DNA from: Streptomyces sp. SID12501
GTDB lineage: Bacteria; Actinomycetota; Actinomycetes; Streptomycetales; Streptomycetaceae
Assembly (NCBI RefSeq): GCF_010550245.1
Contig: NZ_JAAGLU010000009.1
Location: 62,001 to 126,000 of the forward strand
Reading direction: 5' to 3'
DNA: 64,000 nucleotides
Each line of letters begins with the position of its first letter. The stretch's first letter is position 1. The notes under the pieces were generated by a model that was not told where the DNA came from, searched no databases, and worked only from the letters and a program-made list of their open reading frames with translations. Positions 14,802 through 23,517 of the stretch are shown here, one piece after another. The translations under genes were made by a program, and so were the position numbers.

Positions 14802-15421
14802 GCCGGTCGGCCTGGATAGCCGGCGCCGCCGCGACGGCGCTCGTCGCGGCCGGCGCGATCACCTACGCGGTCGCCGACGGCGACGAATCCGGGATGAAGG
14901 CACCCACCGCCGACTCGGCGGACGCGGGCTTCGCGCGTGACATGGCCGTCCACCATCAGCAGGCCGTCGAGATGTCCTACGTCGTGCGCGACCGCACGAG
15001 CAACGAGGAGATCCGGCGGCTCGCGTACGACATCTCACAGACGCAGGCCAACCAGCGCGGCATGCTGCTGGGCTGGCTCGACCTGTGGGAGCTGCCGAAG
15101 GTGTCCTCGGACGCGCCCATGTCCTGGATGGACATGGCGGGCATGGCCGACGGCAAGGACGGCGCGCTGATGCCCGGCATGGCGACCAACACCGAGATGA
15201 CGAAGCTGGGCAAGCTCAGCGGCAAGCAGGCCGAGGTCTTCTATCTCCAGCTGATGACCAAGCACCACCAGGGCGGTGTCCACATGGCCGACGGGTGTGT
15301 GGAGCGGTGCGAGGTGGGGGTGGAGAAGCGGCTCGCGCAGGGCATGGTCAACGCGCAGCAGTCGGAGATCTCCCTGATGGCGGGGATGTTGAAGGAGCGC
15401 GGCGCCAAGGCTCTTTCCTAG
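14798..15421 (+). CDS. DUF305 extracytoplasmic protein
   Basis: This 207-aa protein has a start GTG overlapping the DUF3105 stop. A signal-anchor (AWIAGAAATALVAAGAITYAVA) is followed by the DUF305 four-helix, ferritin-like domain. It carries paired histidine motifs FARDMAVHHQQAVEMS and LQLMTKHHQGGVHMADG separated by a Met-rich linker (SWMDMAGMADGKDGALMPGMA). The duplicated DMxxHH-Q/TKHHQGG pattern suggests metal binding, and the Met-rich loop is reminiscent of copper ligands. Metal handling is inference. Works alongside the coupled DUF3105 protein outside the membrane. Confidence 0.85.
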   Translation: MSRSAWIAGAAATALVAAGAITYAVADGDESGMKAPTADSADAGFARDMAVHHQQAVEMSYVVRDRTSNEEIRRLAYDISQTQANQRGMLLGWLDLWELPKVSSDAPMSWMDMAGMADGKDGALMPGMATNTEMTKLGKLSGKQAEVFYLQLMTKHHQGGVHMADGCVERCEVGVEKRLAQGMVNAQQSEISLMAGMLKERGAKALS

Positions 15422-15574
15422 GCCTTTCCCCCAGTGCCTTTCCCAGGCCTTTCCCAGGCCCTTCCCACGGTGGGCGGTTCGGCGGGACGATTGGGGCCTT
15501 AAACCTCAAATCACTTGCGTATACGTTCCCTTGGGGGCTTCTTGGCACAGCTATTCCCCGTCCATTCCCCTGGC

Positions 15575-15621
15575 ATGAACAGTTCATCGCGAGAGTGGCC
15601 AGCGGCGAGTGATCACTCGCC
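15575..15621. promoter_or_regulatory. Two perfect palindromes upstream of the S53 protease
   Basis: ATGAACAGTTCAT (15575-15587, 6-bp arms) and the 18-bp perfect palindrome GGCGAGTGATCACTCGCC (15604-15621) lie 31-78 bp before the protease ATG. Either may bind a dimeric regulator. The second could also fold in the mRNA leader. Confidence 0.45.
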
Positions 15622-15652
15622 TTGCTCGCGTTGAACCGCATCAGGGGGTTCC

Positions 15653-17596
15653 ATGAGATCCACTCGCGCCGTCAAGCGCGCCGGTGTGAGCCTGGCAGCG
15701 ACACTGCCTCTGCTCGCCGGCGCGCTGGCGCTCGGCATACCCGCGGCCCATGCCGCGGACGCCCCGGGCCGGGACACGCTCGCCGGCACCAGGCCCGCGT
15801 GGGCCACCGCCAAGGCGGACAAGGGAGCCACGTCCGACAGCTCCAAGGTCACCGCCCGGGTCTACTTCGCCGGCCAGGACGCCAATGGTCTGACCGCGTA
15901 CGCGAAGGCCGTCTCCGACCCGACGTCCGCCTCGTACGGCAAGTACCTCACCGCCGCGCAGGTCCAGAAGCGCTTCGGGGCCTCCCCGGCCCAGGTCGCC
16001 GCTGTCAAGGCGTGGCTGAAGGCGTCGGGCCTCACGGTCACCGGCGTCACGGCGCACTACGTCACGGTGACCGGTGACGTGGCAGCCGCCGAGAAGGCGT
16101 TCAGTACACAGCTACACAACTACGCCAAGGGCAAGAAGACGTACCGGGCGCCCGCGAAGGCCGCCTCCGCGCCGGAGAGCCTGAACGGTGCCGTCCTGAC
16201 CGTCACGGGTCTGGACAACGCCCCGCACCACGCGACCCACGACGACACCCTGCCGGCGCCGGAGACGGTGTTCCGCAACTCGGGTCCGTTCTCCACGTAC
16301 TACGGCTCGAACACCGCCTCCACGCTGCCGACCGCGTACGGCGCGCAGATCCCGTACGCCATCCAGGGCTACACGGGCAAGCAGCTGCGAGCCGCGTACG
16401 GCGCGGGCAGCTGGACCGGCAAGAAGGTGCGCGTCGCCATCACCGACGCCTACGCCTCGCCGTACATCGCCGCCGACGCCGCCACCTACGCGGACGCCCA
16501 CGGTGACGCCACCTACCGGAAGGGCCAGCTCAAGCAGGTCCTGCCGGCGGACTACCGGTACACCGAGGACTGCTCCGCGGCCGGCTGGTACGGCGAGGAG
16601 ACCCTCGACGTCGAGGCCGTGCACGCGGTCGCGCCGGACGCCGACATCACGTACGTCGGCTCCGCGTCCTGCACCGACGACGATCTGCTCGACTCGCTCG
16701 GCAAGATCGTCGACAAGCACCTCGCCGACATCGTCTCCAACTCGTGGGGCGACATCGAGGCCAACCAGACGCCGGACCTGGCCGCCGCCTACGACCAGGT
16801 GTTCAAGCTCGGCGCGGTCCAGGGCATCGGCTTCTACTTCTCCTCCGGCGACAACGGCGACGAGGTCGTCAACACCGGCCAGAAGCAGGTCGACACCCCG
16901 GCCAACTCGGCGTGGGTGACGGCGGTCGGCGGAACCTCGCTGGCGGTCGGCCGGGGCGACAAGTACCAGTGGGAGACCGGCTGGGGCACCCAGAAGGCCG
17001 CGCTGTCGGCCGACGGCAAGAGCTGGACGAACTTCCCGGGCGCCTACACCTCGGGCGCGGGCGGCGGCACCAGCGCGACCGTCGCGGAGCCCTTCTACCA
17101 GAAGGGCCTCGTACCGGACTACCTGGCCAAGGCCAACAGCTCCAAGGGCAACCGCGTCGTCCCGGACATCGCGGCGATCGCCGACCCGAACACCGGCTTC
17201 AAGGTCGGCCAGACCCAAACCCTGCCGGAGGGCGGCACCGCGTACAGCGAGTACCGCATCGGCGGTACGTCCCTGGCGGCACCGGTGATCGCGGCCGTAC
17301 AGGCCCTCGCGCAGGAGGCCCGCGGCGGCAAGGCGATCGGCTTCGCCAACCCGGCGATCTACGCGACGTACGCCTCGCACGCGAAGGTCTACCACGACGT
17401 CACCGACAACCCCACGGGGTACGGACTCGCCGTGGCACGCCTGGACTTCGCCAACGGCTACGACGCCACTGACGGGATCCTCACCTCTGTCCGCAGCCTC
17501 GGCAAGGACAGCTCGCTGCAGGCCGTACGCGGCTACGACGACGTGACCGGCGTGGGTTCGCCCTCGAAGGGTTACGTGGAGTCGTACCGCCGCTGA
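15653..17596 (+). CDS. Secreted S53 (sedolisin/kumamolisin-type) serine peptidase
   Basis: This 647-aa protein has a Sec signal peptide (RAGVSLAATLPLLAGALALG, cleavage near AHA-AD). A pro-kumamolisin domain covers about 60-185 (SASYGKYLTAAQVQKRFGAS, VTGVTAHYVTVTGDVAAAEKAF). The catalytic domain shows the Glu/Asp pair in WYGEETLDVEAVHAVAPDADI, the Asp-containing VSNSWGD and SSGDNGDE segments, and the nucleophile Ser in GGTSLAAPV. A C-terminal calcium site (YHDVTDN ... GYDDVTGVGSP) closes the fold. Such enzymes are acid-active endopeptidases matured by self-cleavage. Two palindromes upstream suggest dedicated control. Confidence 0.9.
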   Translation: MRSTRAVKRAGVSLAATLPLLAGALALGIPAAHAADAPGRDTLAGTRPAWATAKADKGATSDSSKVTARVYFAGQDANGLTAYAKAVSDPTSASYGKYLTAAQVQKRFGASPAQVAAVKAWLKASGLTVTGVTAHYVTVTGDVAAAEKAFSTQLHNYAKGKKTYRAPAKAASAPESLNGAVLTVTGLDNAPHHATHDDTLPAPETVFRNSGPFSTYYGSNTASTLPTAYGAQIPYAIQGYTGKQLRAAYGAGSWTGKKVRVAITDAYASPYIAADAATYADAHGDATYRKGQLKQVLPADYRYTEDCSAAGWYGEETLDVEAVHAVAPDADITYVGSASCTDDDLLDSLGKIVDKHLADIVSNSWGDIEANQTPDLAAAYDQVFKLGAVQGIGFYFSSGDNGDEVVNTGQKQVDTPANSAWVTAVGGTSLAVGRGDKYQWETGWGTQKAALSADGKSWTNFPGAYTSGAGGGTSATVAEPFYQKGLVPDYLAKANSSKGNRVVPDIAAIADPNTGFKVGQTQTLPEGGTAYSEYRIGGTSLAAPVIAAVQALAQEARGGKAIGFANPAIYATYASHAKVYHDVTDNPTGYGLAVARLDFANGYDATDGILTSVRSLGKDSSLQAVRGYDDVTGVGSPSKGYVESYRR

Positions 17597-17632
17597 CCCG
17601 GCGACGCCGCCGACGCGGCAACATGCCCGAAG

Positions 17633-17666
17633 CCCGTCCCCGGAGCGTTCACCGTCCGGGGACGGG
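17633..17666. terminator. Bidirectional terminator between convergent genes
   Basis: A 12-bp stem CCCGTCCCCGGA / TCCGGGGACGGG (17633-17644, 17655-17666) with a 10-nt loop is followed on the plus strand by TGCTTTT. The stop codon of the leftward membrane gene falls in the loop. Confidence 0.75.
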
Positions 17667-18074
17667 TGCTTTTCGGGTGGCCCGCTCGATCATGAGGAAG
17701 ATCACGAAGCCCGCGACGAACACGAGCACGCCACCGACCAGGAACGGTACGGGGGTGTACTCCTCGGTGCACGTCTGCCCGCCCGCCGACGAACGGCAGA
17801 CATCCCCCGGGCCTCCCCGGTTCAGGTAGGCGATGTAGAAGAGCGGCAGCGCCAGACCCGTGAGACCTCCGGCAACGGCGTTCCGCGGCCCCTTCCGCAG
17901 CAGCAGCCCCGCGGCCACGGCGGCCAGGACAAGAAGAACCAGCCCCACCGTCAGGATGGCGGCGAGCCCGGCAGCCGCGCACGCTCCCACCGCGAACCAG
18001 GCCAGGAACCAACCCCAGCCCGTCCCGCGGCCCTGACTGTCCACATGTGCCGTATGTGCCTCGCTGTACGCCAT
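17649..18074 (-). CDS. Small four-helix membrane protein, unknown
   Basis: The preferred start is the ATG at 18074 (MAYSEAHTAHV), which has AGGGGAT just upstream; ATGs at 18098 and 18140 are alternatives. About 141 aa are predicted to hold four membrane helices (WGWFLAWFAVGACAAAGLAAI, GLVLLVLAAVAAGLLL, GGLTGLALPLFYIAYL, PFLVGGVLVFVAGFVIFLMI). An extracytoplasmic loop carries two cysteines (GDVCRSSAGGQTCTEE). No known family is recognised. It is convergent with the protease and divergent from nadE. Confidence 0.65.
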   Translation of the reverse strand: MAYSEAHTAHVDSQGRGTGWGWFLAWFAVGACAAAGLAAILTVGLVLLVLAAVAAGLLLRKGPRNAVAGGLTGLALPLFYIAYLNRGGPGDVCRSSAGGQTCTEEYTPVPFLVGGVLVFVAGFVIFLMIERATRKAPVPGR

Positions 18075-18287
18075 ATCCCCTACTGAAGACGCGGCCATGA
18101 CATCCGGGCAATGCACTTCAAGATCCCATTGCCCCACCATCAGGGAGAGATGACCTCAAGCTCCTTACCATGGGACCGACTTGCGGCATATGACCGGAAA
18201 CCCTAGACCGAGCTCCCAGGCCCGGCGTGGGGCGACCCACACTCCCCCACCCCCCATCGCGTCGCATTGACGATTACACTTGGCGGC

Positions 18288-20042
18288 GTGCCTCAACTAC
18301 GCCTCGCCCTGAACCAGATCGACTCGCGCGTCGGCGACATCGCCGGAAACGCGGACTCGGTCCTCCGCTGGACCCGGCACTCCGCCGAGCAGGGAGCGCA
18401 CCTCGTGGCGTTCCCGGAGATGGTGCTGACCGGGTACCCCGTCGAGGACCTCGCCCTGCGCTCCTCCTTCGTGGAGGCGTCCCGCGCGGCCCTGCGCTCA
18501 CTCGCCGCGCGCCTCGCCGACGAGGGTTTCGGTGAGCTGCCGGTGGTCCTCGGCTACCTCGACCGGTCCGAGAGCGACCTGCCGAAGTTCGGCCGCCCGG
18601 CCGGCTCCCCGCGCAACGCGGGCGCGGTGCTGCACGGCGGCGAAGTGATCCTCACCTACGCCAAGCACCACCTCCCCAACTACGGCGTCTTCGACGAGTT
18701 CCGCTACTTCGTGCCGGGCGACACCATGCCCGTACTGCGCGTGCACGGCGTCGACGTGGCGCTCGCGATCTGCGAGGACCTCTGGCAGGACGGCGGCCGG
18801 GTCCCGGCGGCGCGCTCCGCGAAGGCAGGCCTCCTGCTCTCGATCAACGCCTCCCCGTACGAGCGCGACAAGGACGACACCCGCCTGGAGCTGGTCCGCA
18901 AGCGCGCCCAGGAGGCGGGCTGCACGACCGCCTACCTCGCGATGGTCGGCGGCCAGGACGAACTGGTCTTCGACGGCGACTCGATCGTCGTGGACAGGGA
19001 CGGCGAGGTCATCGCACGGGCCCCGCAGTTCACGGAGGGCTGTGTGGTCCTGGACCTGGACCTGCCCGCGGCCCTCGCCGACGCTCCCACCGGTGTGGTG
19101 GACGACGGTCTGCGCATCGACCGCGTGGTGCTGTCCGAGGAGCCGCTGCCGGCGTACGAGGCCGAGCGGACCGGCGAGTACGCGGAGCGCCTGGACGACG
19201 ACGAGGAGGTGTACTCGGCGCTGGTGGCGGGCCTGCGGGCGTACGTGACGAAGAACGGCTTCAGGTCGGTGCTGATCGGCCTGTCCGGCGGTATCGACTC
19301 GGCGCTGGTCGCGGCGCTCGCGTGCGACGCGGTGGGCGCGGAGAACGTGTACTGCGTGGCGATGCCGTCGAAATACTCGTCCGACCACTCGATCGGTGAC
19401 GCGGCGGAACTGGCGAAGCGGACGGGCCTCAACTTCCGCACGGTGCCGATCGCACCGATGTTCGACGCGTACATGGACTCGCTGGGCCTGACGGACCTGG
19501 CGGAGGAGAACCTCCAGTCCCGCCTGCGGGGCACGATGCTGATGGCGATCTCCAACCAGGAGGGGCACATCGTGCTGGCGCCGGGCAACAAGTCGGAACT
19601 GGCGGTGGGTTACTCGACGTTGTACGGCGACTCGGTGGGCGCGTACGGCCCGATCAAGGACGTGTACAAGACGTCGATCTTCCGGCTCGCCGAGTGGCGC
19701 AACAGGGCTGCGGTCGAGCGGGGCCAGACCCCGCCGATCCCGGAGAACTCGATCACCAAGCCGCCGAGCGCGGAGTTGCGTCCGGGGCAGATCGACACGG
19801 ATTCCCTGCCCGACTATCCGGTGCTCGACGCGATTCTCGAGCTGTACGTGGACCGGGACTCGGGGGCCGACGCGATCGTGGCGGCCGGGTACGACGCGGC
19901 GCTGGTCACCCGGGTGCTGCGGATGGTGGACACGGCGGAGTACAAGCGGCGCCAGTATCCGCCGGGGACGAAGATCTCGGCGAAGGGGTTCGGGAAGGAC
20001 CGGCGGCTGCCCATCACCAACGGGTGGCGGGAGTCGGTCTGA
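18288..20042 (+). CDS. nadE: Glutamine-dependent NAD+ synthetase
   Basis: This 584-aa two-domain enzyme converts deamido-NAD, ATP and glutamine to NAD+, the last step of NAD synthesis. The N-terminal nitrilase-type glutaminase (1-260) shows the Glu in VAFPEMVLTGYP, the Lys in YAKHHLPNYGVFDE and the Cys in LAICEDLWQDGG. The C-terminal synthetase has the PP-loop SGGIDSALVAALA (about 331-343) and NKSELAVGYSTLYGD. I chose GTG 18288 because the family begins PQLRLALNQID; an in-frame upstream ATG exists. Length is normal for the bacterial glutamine-dependent form. Confidence 0.95.
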   Translation: MPQLRLALNQIDSRVGDIAGNADSVLRWTRHSAEQGAHLVAFPEMVLTGYPVEDLALRSSFVEASRAALRSLAARLADEGFGELPVVLGYLDRSESDLPKFGRPAGSPRNAGAVLHGGEVILTYAKHHLPNYGVFDEFRYFVPGDTMPVLRVHGVDVALAICEDLWQDGGRVPAARSAKAGLLLSINASPYERDKDDTRLELVRKRAQEAGCTTAYLAMVGGQDELVFDGDSIVVDRDGEVIARAPQFTEGCVVLDLDLPAALADAPTGVVDDGLRIDRVVLSEEPLPAYEAERTGEYAERLDDDEEVYSALVAGLRAYVTKNGFRSVLIGLSGGIDSALVAALACDAVGAENVYCVAMPSKYSSDHSIGDAAELAKRTGLNFRTVPIAPMFDAYMDSLGLTDLAEENLQSRLRGTMLMAISNQEGHIVLAPGNKSELAVGYSTLYGDSVGAYGPIKDVYKTSIFRLAEWRNRAAVERGQTPPIPENSITKPPSAELRPGQIDTDSLPDYPVLDAILELYVDRDSGADAIVAAGYDAALVTRVLRMVDTAEYKRRQYPPGTKISAKGFGKDRRLPITNGWRESV

Positions 20043-20067
20043 GGGGCCGGTAACCCGCGAGGTCACT

Positions 20068-20132
20068 GGTTCGGCATTTCGAGCAATTCATTTTGGTTCG
20101 GCATTTCGATCACACGCCGTTCGGCATTTCGA
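20068..20132. repeat. Three direct copies of TTCGGCATTTCGA
   Basis: GGTTCGGCATTTCGA occurs at 20068-20082 and 20095-20109, and CGTTCGGCATTTCGA at 20118-20132. The starts are 27 and 23 bp apart. The array follows the nadE stop and precedes the arabinofuranosidase control region by over 60 bp. It may be a regulator-binding array or a nadE 3' element; no hairpin is evident. Confidence 0.55.
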
Positions 20133-20198
20133 CCGAATTCCATTACAGCCCTTCCCTGCGCGAAAACTTGACGATCTATTGGCTGACGTTTGACGACT

Positions 20199-20372
20199 TG
20201 TTAGCGCTCGCATACGACTCACGCCGGAAAAATTGACGCCACCTCACACCAGGAACATACTGGCGGCCACCTGACCTCCAGGTACTCCCACTGGTCGTTC
20301 GAAGTCCCGCACAACCACCCTCCCCAACCTTCCTTGACCTTCCCTTGAGCGCAAAAAATGTTAGCGCTCACA
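20199..20372. promoter_or_regulatory. Pair of LacI-family operator-like sites before the arabinofuranosidase gene
   Basis: TGTTAGCGCTCGCA (20199-20212) and TGTTAGCGCTCACA (20359-20372) are near-palindromes around the LacI/GalR-type AGCGCT centre and lie 160 bp apart. The second is 98 bp before the start codon. Streptomyces sugar-hydrolase genes are commonly repressed by LacI-type proteins at such sites. The cognate regulator is not in the window. The rest of the 20043-20469 gap shows no gene. Confidence 0.65.
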
Positions 20373-20469
20373 TCGTGCACTCGCGACGAAGTCTCCGCTA
20401 CACCAAAACCCCATCCGGTCAGCGGCATCTTCGGGTATTCGTCATGCCCAAAAGGAACGGAGATCAACG

Positions 20470-21969
20470 ATGATTTCTCTTTCACGTCGTCAACGCATCA
20501 GAGGGATACTTCTCTCGGTCGGCGCGACCATCGCGGTGGTCGCCGGCCTCCTGGTCGGCGCCGCCGGACCGTCACAGGCCGCCACCTCGCTCCCTTGCGA
20601 CATCTACGCCGCGGCCGGCACGCCCTGCGTCGCCGCGCACAGCACCACACGCGCGCTCTACGCCGCGTACAGCGGCTCCCTCTACCAGGTGAAGCGCGCC
20701 TCGGACGCCACGACGACCAACATCGGCACCCTCGCCGCAGGCGGCTACGCCAACGCCGCGGCGCAGGACTCCTTCTGTTCCGGCACGACGTGCATCATCA
20801 CCGAGATCTACGACCAGAGCTCCAAGCACAACGACCTCACAGTCGAAGGCCCCGGTGGCAACGGCGGCCAGGACGTCGGCGCCATCGCCAACGCGCTGCC
20901 GGTGACGGTCGGCGGACACGCGGCCTACGGGATCTTCGTGTCGGCCGGTGTCGGCTACCGCGACAACAGCACGTCGGGCGTCGCCACCGGGAGCAGCCCC
21001 GAGGGTATGTACATGGTGACCAGCGGCCACCACGTGAACAACCGGTGCTGCTTCGACTACGGCAACGCAGAGACGTCCGGCAACGACACCGGCAACGGCC
21101 ACATGGACGCGCTCAACTTCGGTACGGAGTGCTGGTTCTCGTGTTCGGGCGCCGGATCGGGCCCCTGGGTCGAGGCAGACCTGGAGAACGGGCTGTTCTT
21201 CGGAGGGAACGGCTCCTACCCGAGCAACACCGGCAACAGCAGTGAGTTCGTCACGGCCCTGCTCAAGAACAACGGCACGACGACCTATGCCCTCAAGGGC
21301 GGCAACTCGCAATCGGGGTCGTTGACCACCTGGTACAACGGAGCCCTGCCCAACCTGGGCGGATACACCCCGATGCAGAAAGAGGGCGCCATCGTCCTCG
21401 GCACCGGCGGTGACAACAGCAACGGCTCCGACGGCTCCTTCTTCGAGGGCGTCATGACCGCCGGCTACCCGACCGACGCCGCCGACAACGCCGTACAGGC
21501 CAACATCACCTCCGTCGGCTACACCACCCCGGCCGTCACCTTCCCCGTCGCCGGCACCGCCTACCGGCTGACCAACACCAACTCGGGCAAGGTCCTGGAC
21601 GCGGTGAACTGCGGCACCGCAAACGGGACGACGATCGACCTCTGGTCCTCGCTCGGCAACACCTGCCAGCAGTGGAAGTTCGCCGGCGCGGGCAACGGCC
21701 ACTACACGATCACCAACGTCAACAGCGGCACGGTCCTGGACGACAAGAACTGCGCTCAGAGCAACGGCACGGCCGTCCAGCTGTGGGCCTCGCTCGGCAA
21801 CCTCTGCCAGCAGTGGGACGTCACCCACGTCGGCAGCCACTACACGATCAGCAACGTCTACACCGGCATGACGCTGGACGTCACGAACTGCGCAACGGCC
21901 AACGGCACCATGGTCCGCCAGTGGCAGCAGCTCGACAACACCTGCCAGCAGTGGGACATCGCGCCCTAG
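20470..21969 (+). CDS. abfB: Secreted GH54 alpha-L-arabinofuranosidase with ricin-type lectin domain
   Basis: This 499-aa protein has a Sec signal (GILLSVGATIAVVAGLLVGAAG, cleavage near SQA-AT). The GH54 catalytic domain (about 38-350) starts LPCDIYAAAGTPCVAAHSTT. It contains the vicinal cysteine pair NNRCCFDYGN typical of the family, a candidate nucleophile Glu in NFGTECWF, and the acid region GTGGDNSNGSDGSFFEG. Residues about 360-499 are a beta-trefoil ricin-like domain with three CQQW repeats, where fungal enzymes carry a CBM42. It would remove arabinose side chains from plant hemicellulose. LacI-type operators upstream suggest sugar-responsive control. Confidence 0.9.
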   Translation: MISLSRRQRIRGILLSVGATIAVVAGLLVGAAGPSQAATSLPCDIYAAAGTPCVAAHSTTRALYAAYSGSLYQVKRASDATTTNIGTLAAGGYANAAAQDSFCSGTTCIITEIYDQSSKHNDLTVEGPGGNGGQDVGAIANALPVTVGGHAAYGIFVSAGVGYRDNSTSGVATGSSPEGMYMVTSGHHVNNRCCFDYGNAETSGNDTGNGHMDALNFGTECWFSCSGAGSGPWVEADLENGLFFGGNGSYPSNTGNSSEFVTALLKNNGTTTYALKGGNSQSGSLTTWYNGALPNLGGYTPMQKEGAIVLGTGGDNSNGSDGSFFEGVMTAGYPTDAADNAVQANITSVGYTTPAVTFPVAGTAYRLTNTNSGKVLDAVNCGTANGTTIDLWSSLGNTCQQWKFAGAGNGHYTITNVNSGTVLDDKNCAQSNGTAVQLWASLGNLCQQWDVTHVGSHYTISNVYTGMTLDVTNCATANGTMVRQWQQLDNTCQQWDIAP

Positions 21970-21983
21970 CAGGCGCCCCCACC

Positions 21984-22025
21984 CCGAAGGCCTGCCGGAT
22001 GCCCACACCTCCGGCAGGCCTTCGG
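21984..22025 (+). terminator. Strong terminator after the arabinofuranosidase gene
   Basis: A perfect 16-bp stem CCGAAGGCCTGCCGGA / TCCGGCAGGCCTTCGG (21984-21999, 22010-22025) with a 10-nt loop begins 15 bp after the stop. The 22026-22289 stretch beyond it shows only a possible degenerate coding remnant (a Cys-rich CQKCSPRNC frame ending at 22148) with no clear start. Confidence 0.85.
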
Positions 22026-22289
22026 CGGCCGCCCCGGCGGGGCGGTCCCGCCTGCGCCACCGGCCTCTGCCAGAAATGCTCGCCCCGCAACTGCGTCACC
22101 GCCCTGGCCAAGATCGCCCTTGCCCTGGAGCTGACCACGTCGGCCTGAGGCAGGTAAGCACTCATGGCTGTGTGCGGCGTGGGGCCTGAGATGGGCGTCG
22201 GGATCCAGCTGGTGCCGGCGAGTCAGAAGCTGTTGCCGCTGGGGGTCGTCAGAGGCTCCTGCCCAGCGGCGGGCGATAGGTTGCCCGCC

Positions 22290-22838
22290 ATGACTGAACT
22301 CGGACCCGTCGCCTGGCCACCTGCCCCGATACGAACCGAGCGGCTCGTGCTCCGCGAGTCCGCGGCCCGGGACCGAGGGGCATTCATCGAGTTGTTCGCA
22401 TCGCCAGAGGTGCGCACCTATCTCGGTGGCCCTCGACCGCGGGATGAACTCGAACGCGCGGTGCCTGAGGAGCCTGGACGGCGCCCCGGCCTTTTCGTGA
22501 TCGATCTCGACGGAGCCACGATCGGCACCATCACACTGGATCGGCGCGACTCGGAGCGTCCAGGTCGCGTCCGTCCGGATGGCGGGGAGGTCGAACTCGG
22601 CTACATGTTCCTGCCGGAGACGTGGGGCTGCGGGTACGCCGCCGAGGCGTGCAAAGCGGCACTCGACTGGTTCGCCGACACGCTTCCCGGCGAGGCGGTG
22701 GTGCTCTGTACCCAGACCGCCAACGCCCGCTCGATGCGCCTCGCGGAGAAGCTGGGGTTCACCGAGGTGCAACGGTTCGAGGAGTGGGGCGCCGAGCAGT
22801 GGTTCGGCGTGTGGTCTCCGGGCACGCAATCTGGTTGA
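22290..22838 (+). CDS. GNAT-family N-acetyltransferase (RimJ/RimL-like)
   Basis: This 182-aa protein has the GNAT fold of the Acetyltransf_3 type: opening IRTERLVLRESAARDRGAFIELFASPEV, then beta-4 VELGYMFLPETWGCGYAAEACKAALDWFA, where the acetyl-CoA pyrophosphate loop is the WGCGYA segment, and a final TANARSMRLAEKLGFTEVQRFEEWGAEQWF. The family transfers acetyl groups from acetyl-CoA to amines, protein N termini or antibiotics. The substrate cannot be read from sequence. Upstream ribosome-site match is weak. Confidence 0.85.
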   Translation: MTELGPVAWPPAPIRTERLVLRESAARDRGAFIELFASPEVRTYLGGPRPRDELERAVPEEPGRRPGLFVIDLDGATIGTITLDRRDSERPGRVRPDGGEVELGYMFLPETWGCGYAAEACKAALDWFADTLPGEAVVLCTQTANARSMRLAEKLGFTEVQRFEEWGAEQWFGVWSPGTQSG

Positions 22839-22917
22839 GCTGATTTCCTCGGGCCTGTTGAGCGTAGGCGTGCTTCCCAAGCGCACTGGCCCAATCCCAG
22901 TCCTCACTTGCGGAAAG

Positions 22918-23517
22918 CTAACGCGCGGGGACGTTCCACTGGCCGGTGTTGTCGGCGAAACCACTGCTCATTGTGAATTGCACCCTGGCGATCGTAGAGG
23001 TGGAGGGGACCTCGAAGGAGATGAACCCCAGTGCGGTGTCGCCCGGTGCGGCGGTGACACTGCCGGGGAAGCCGGGGCCGGCGGCGGTGTCACCGTATGT
23101 CTCGTCGAATCGCTGACCTGCGGTATCCACGAGTCGCGCCCCGTTTCCCGGAGAATCCGAGTACACAGCCGTACCGGTGTTCTTCAGCCGGAACTGGACC
23201 GCCACGAACCTCTTGCCTGCTTTCGGAGTGGCGTACGGGTTCTCGGCACGTGCCGGGTCGACGACTTTGACCACCGTCACGGCCAGCGCCTGGCCGTCCT
23301 CAAGACCGGTCAGGTTCACGGTGTCGCCCACCACCGCAGAATCAGACGGGGACGGCTCCGCGCTGGGAGTGTCGGAGGAAGAGGATGCCCGTACGGCCAG
23401 CGCACTCGCCGACGCTGAGCTGGCAGCCGGAGCGGTGATGACCTTCTCACCGGCAGAACATCCGACTGCGGCGGTGGCCAAGAAAGCAGTGACGACGAAC
23501 CCGACAGCACCACGCAT
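22918..23517 (-). CDS. DUF4352-like lipoprotein
   Basis: This 199-aa protein starts at ATG 23517 with GGGGAGG upstream. The signal peptide ends in a lipobox (ATAAVGC, Cys20), so it is anchored on the outer face of the membrane. A Ser/Ala/Pro-rich linker (about 21-65) leads to an immunoglobulin-like beta domain: TVNLTGLEDGQALAVTVVKV, GKRFVAVQFRLKNTGTAVYSDSP and PGDTALGFISFEVPSTSTIARVQFT. This matches the DUF4352 (Telomeric repeat-binding factor 2-like) fold common in actinomycete lipoproteins. Function unknown. Confidence 0.8.
   Translation of the reverse strand: MRGAVGFVVTAFLATAAVGCSAGEKVITAPAASSASASALAVRASSSSDTPSAEPSPSDSAVVGDTVNLTGLEDGQALAVTVVKVVDPARAENPYATPKAGKRFVAVQFRLKNTGTAVYSDSPGNGARLVDTAGQRFDETYGDTAAGPGFPGSVTAAPGDTALGFISFEVPSTSTIARVQFTMSSGFADNTGQWNVPAR

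Noticed and set aside
20068..20132. Three short direct repeats considered as a mini-CRISPR
   Set aside because: Repeats are only 13-15 bp with 8-14-bp spacers and no cas genes are present.
22040..22148. Frame with CQKCSPRNCVTALAKIALALELTTSA near the abfB terminator as a small gene
   Set aside because: No start codon with a ribosome site; it only opens as a read-through of a shadow frame. It may be a remnant but cannot be supported.
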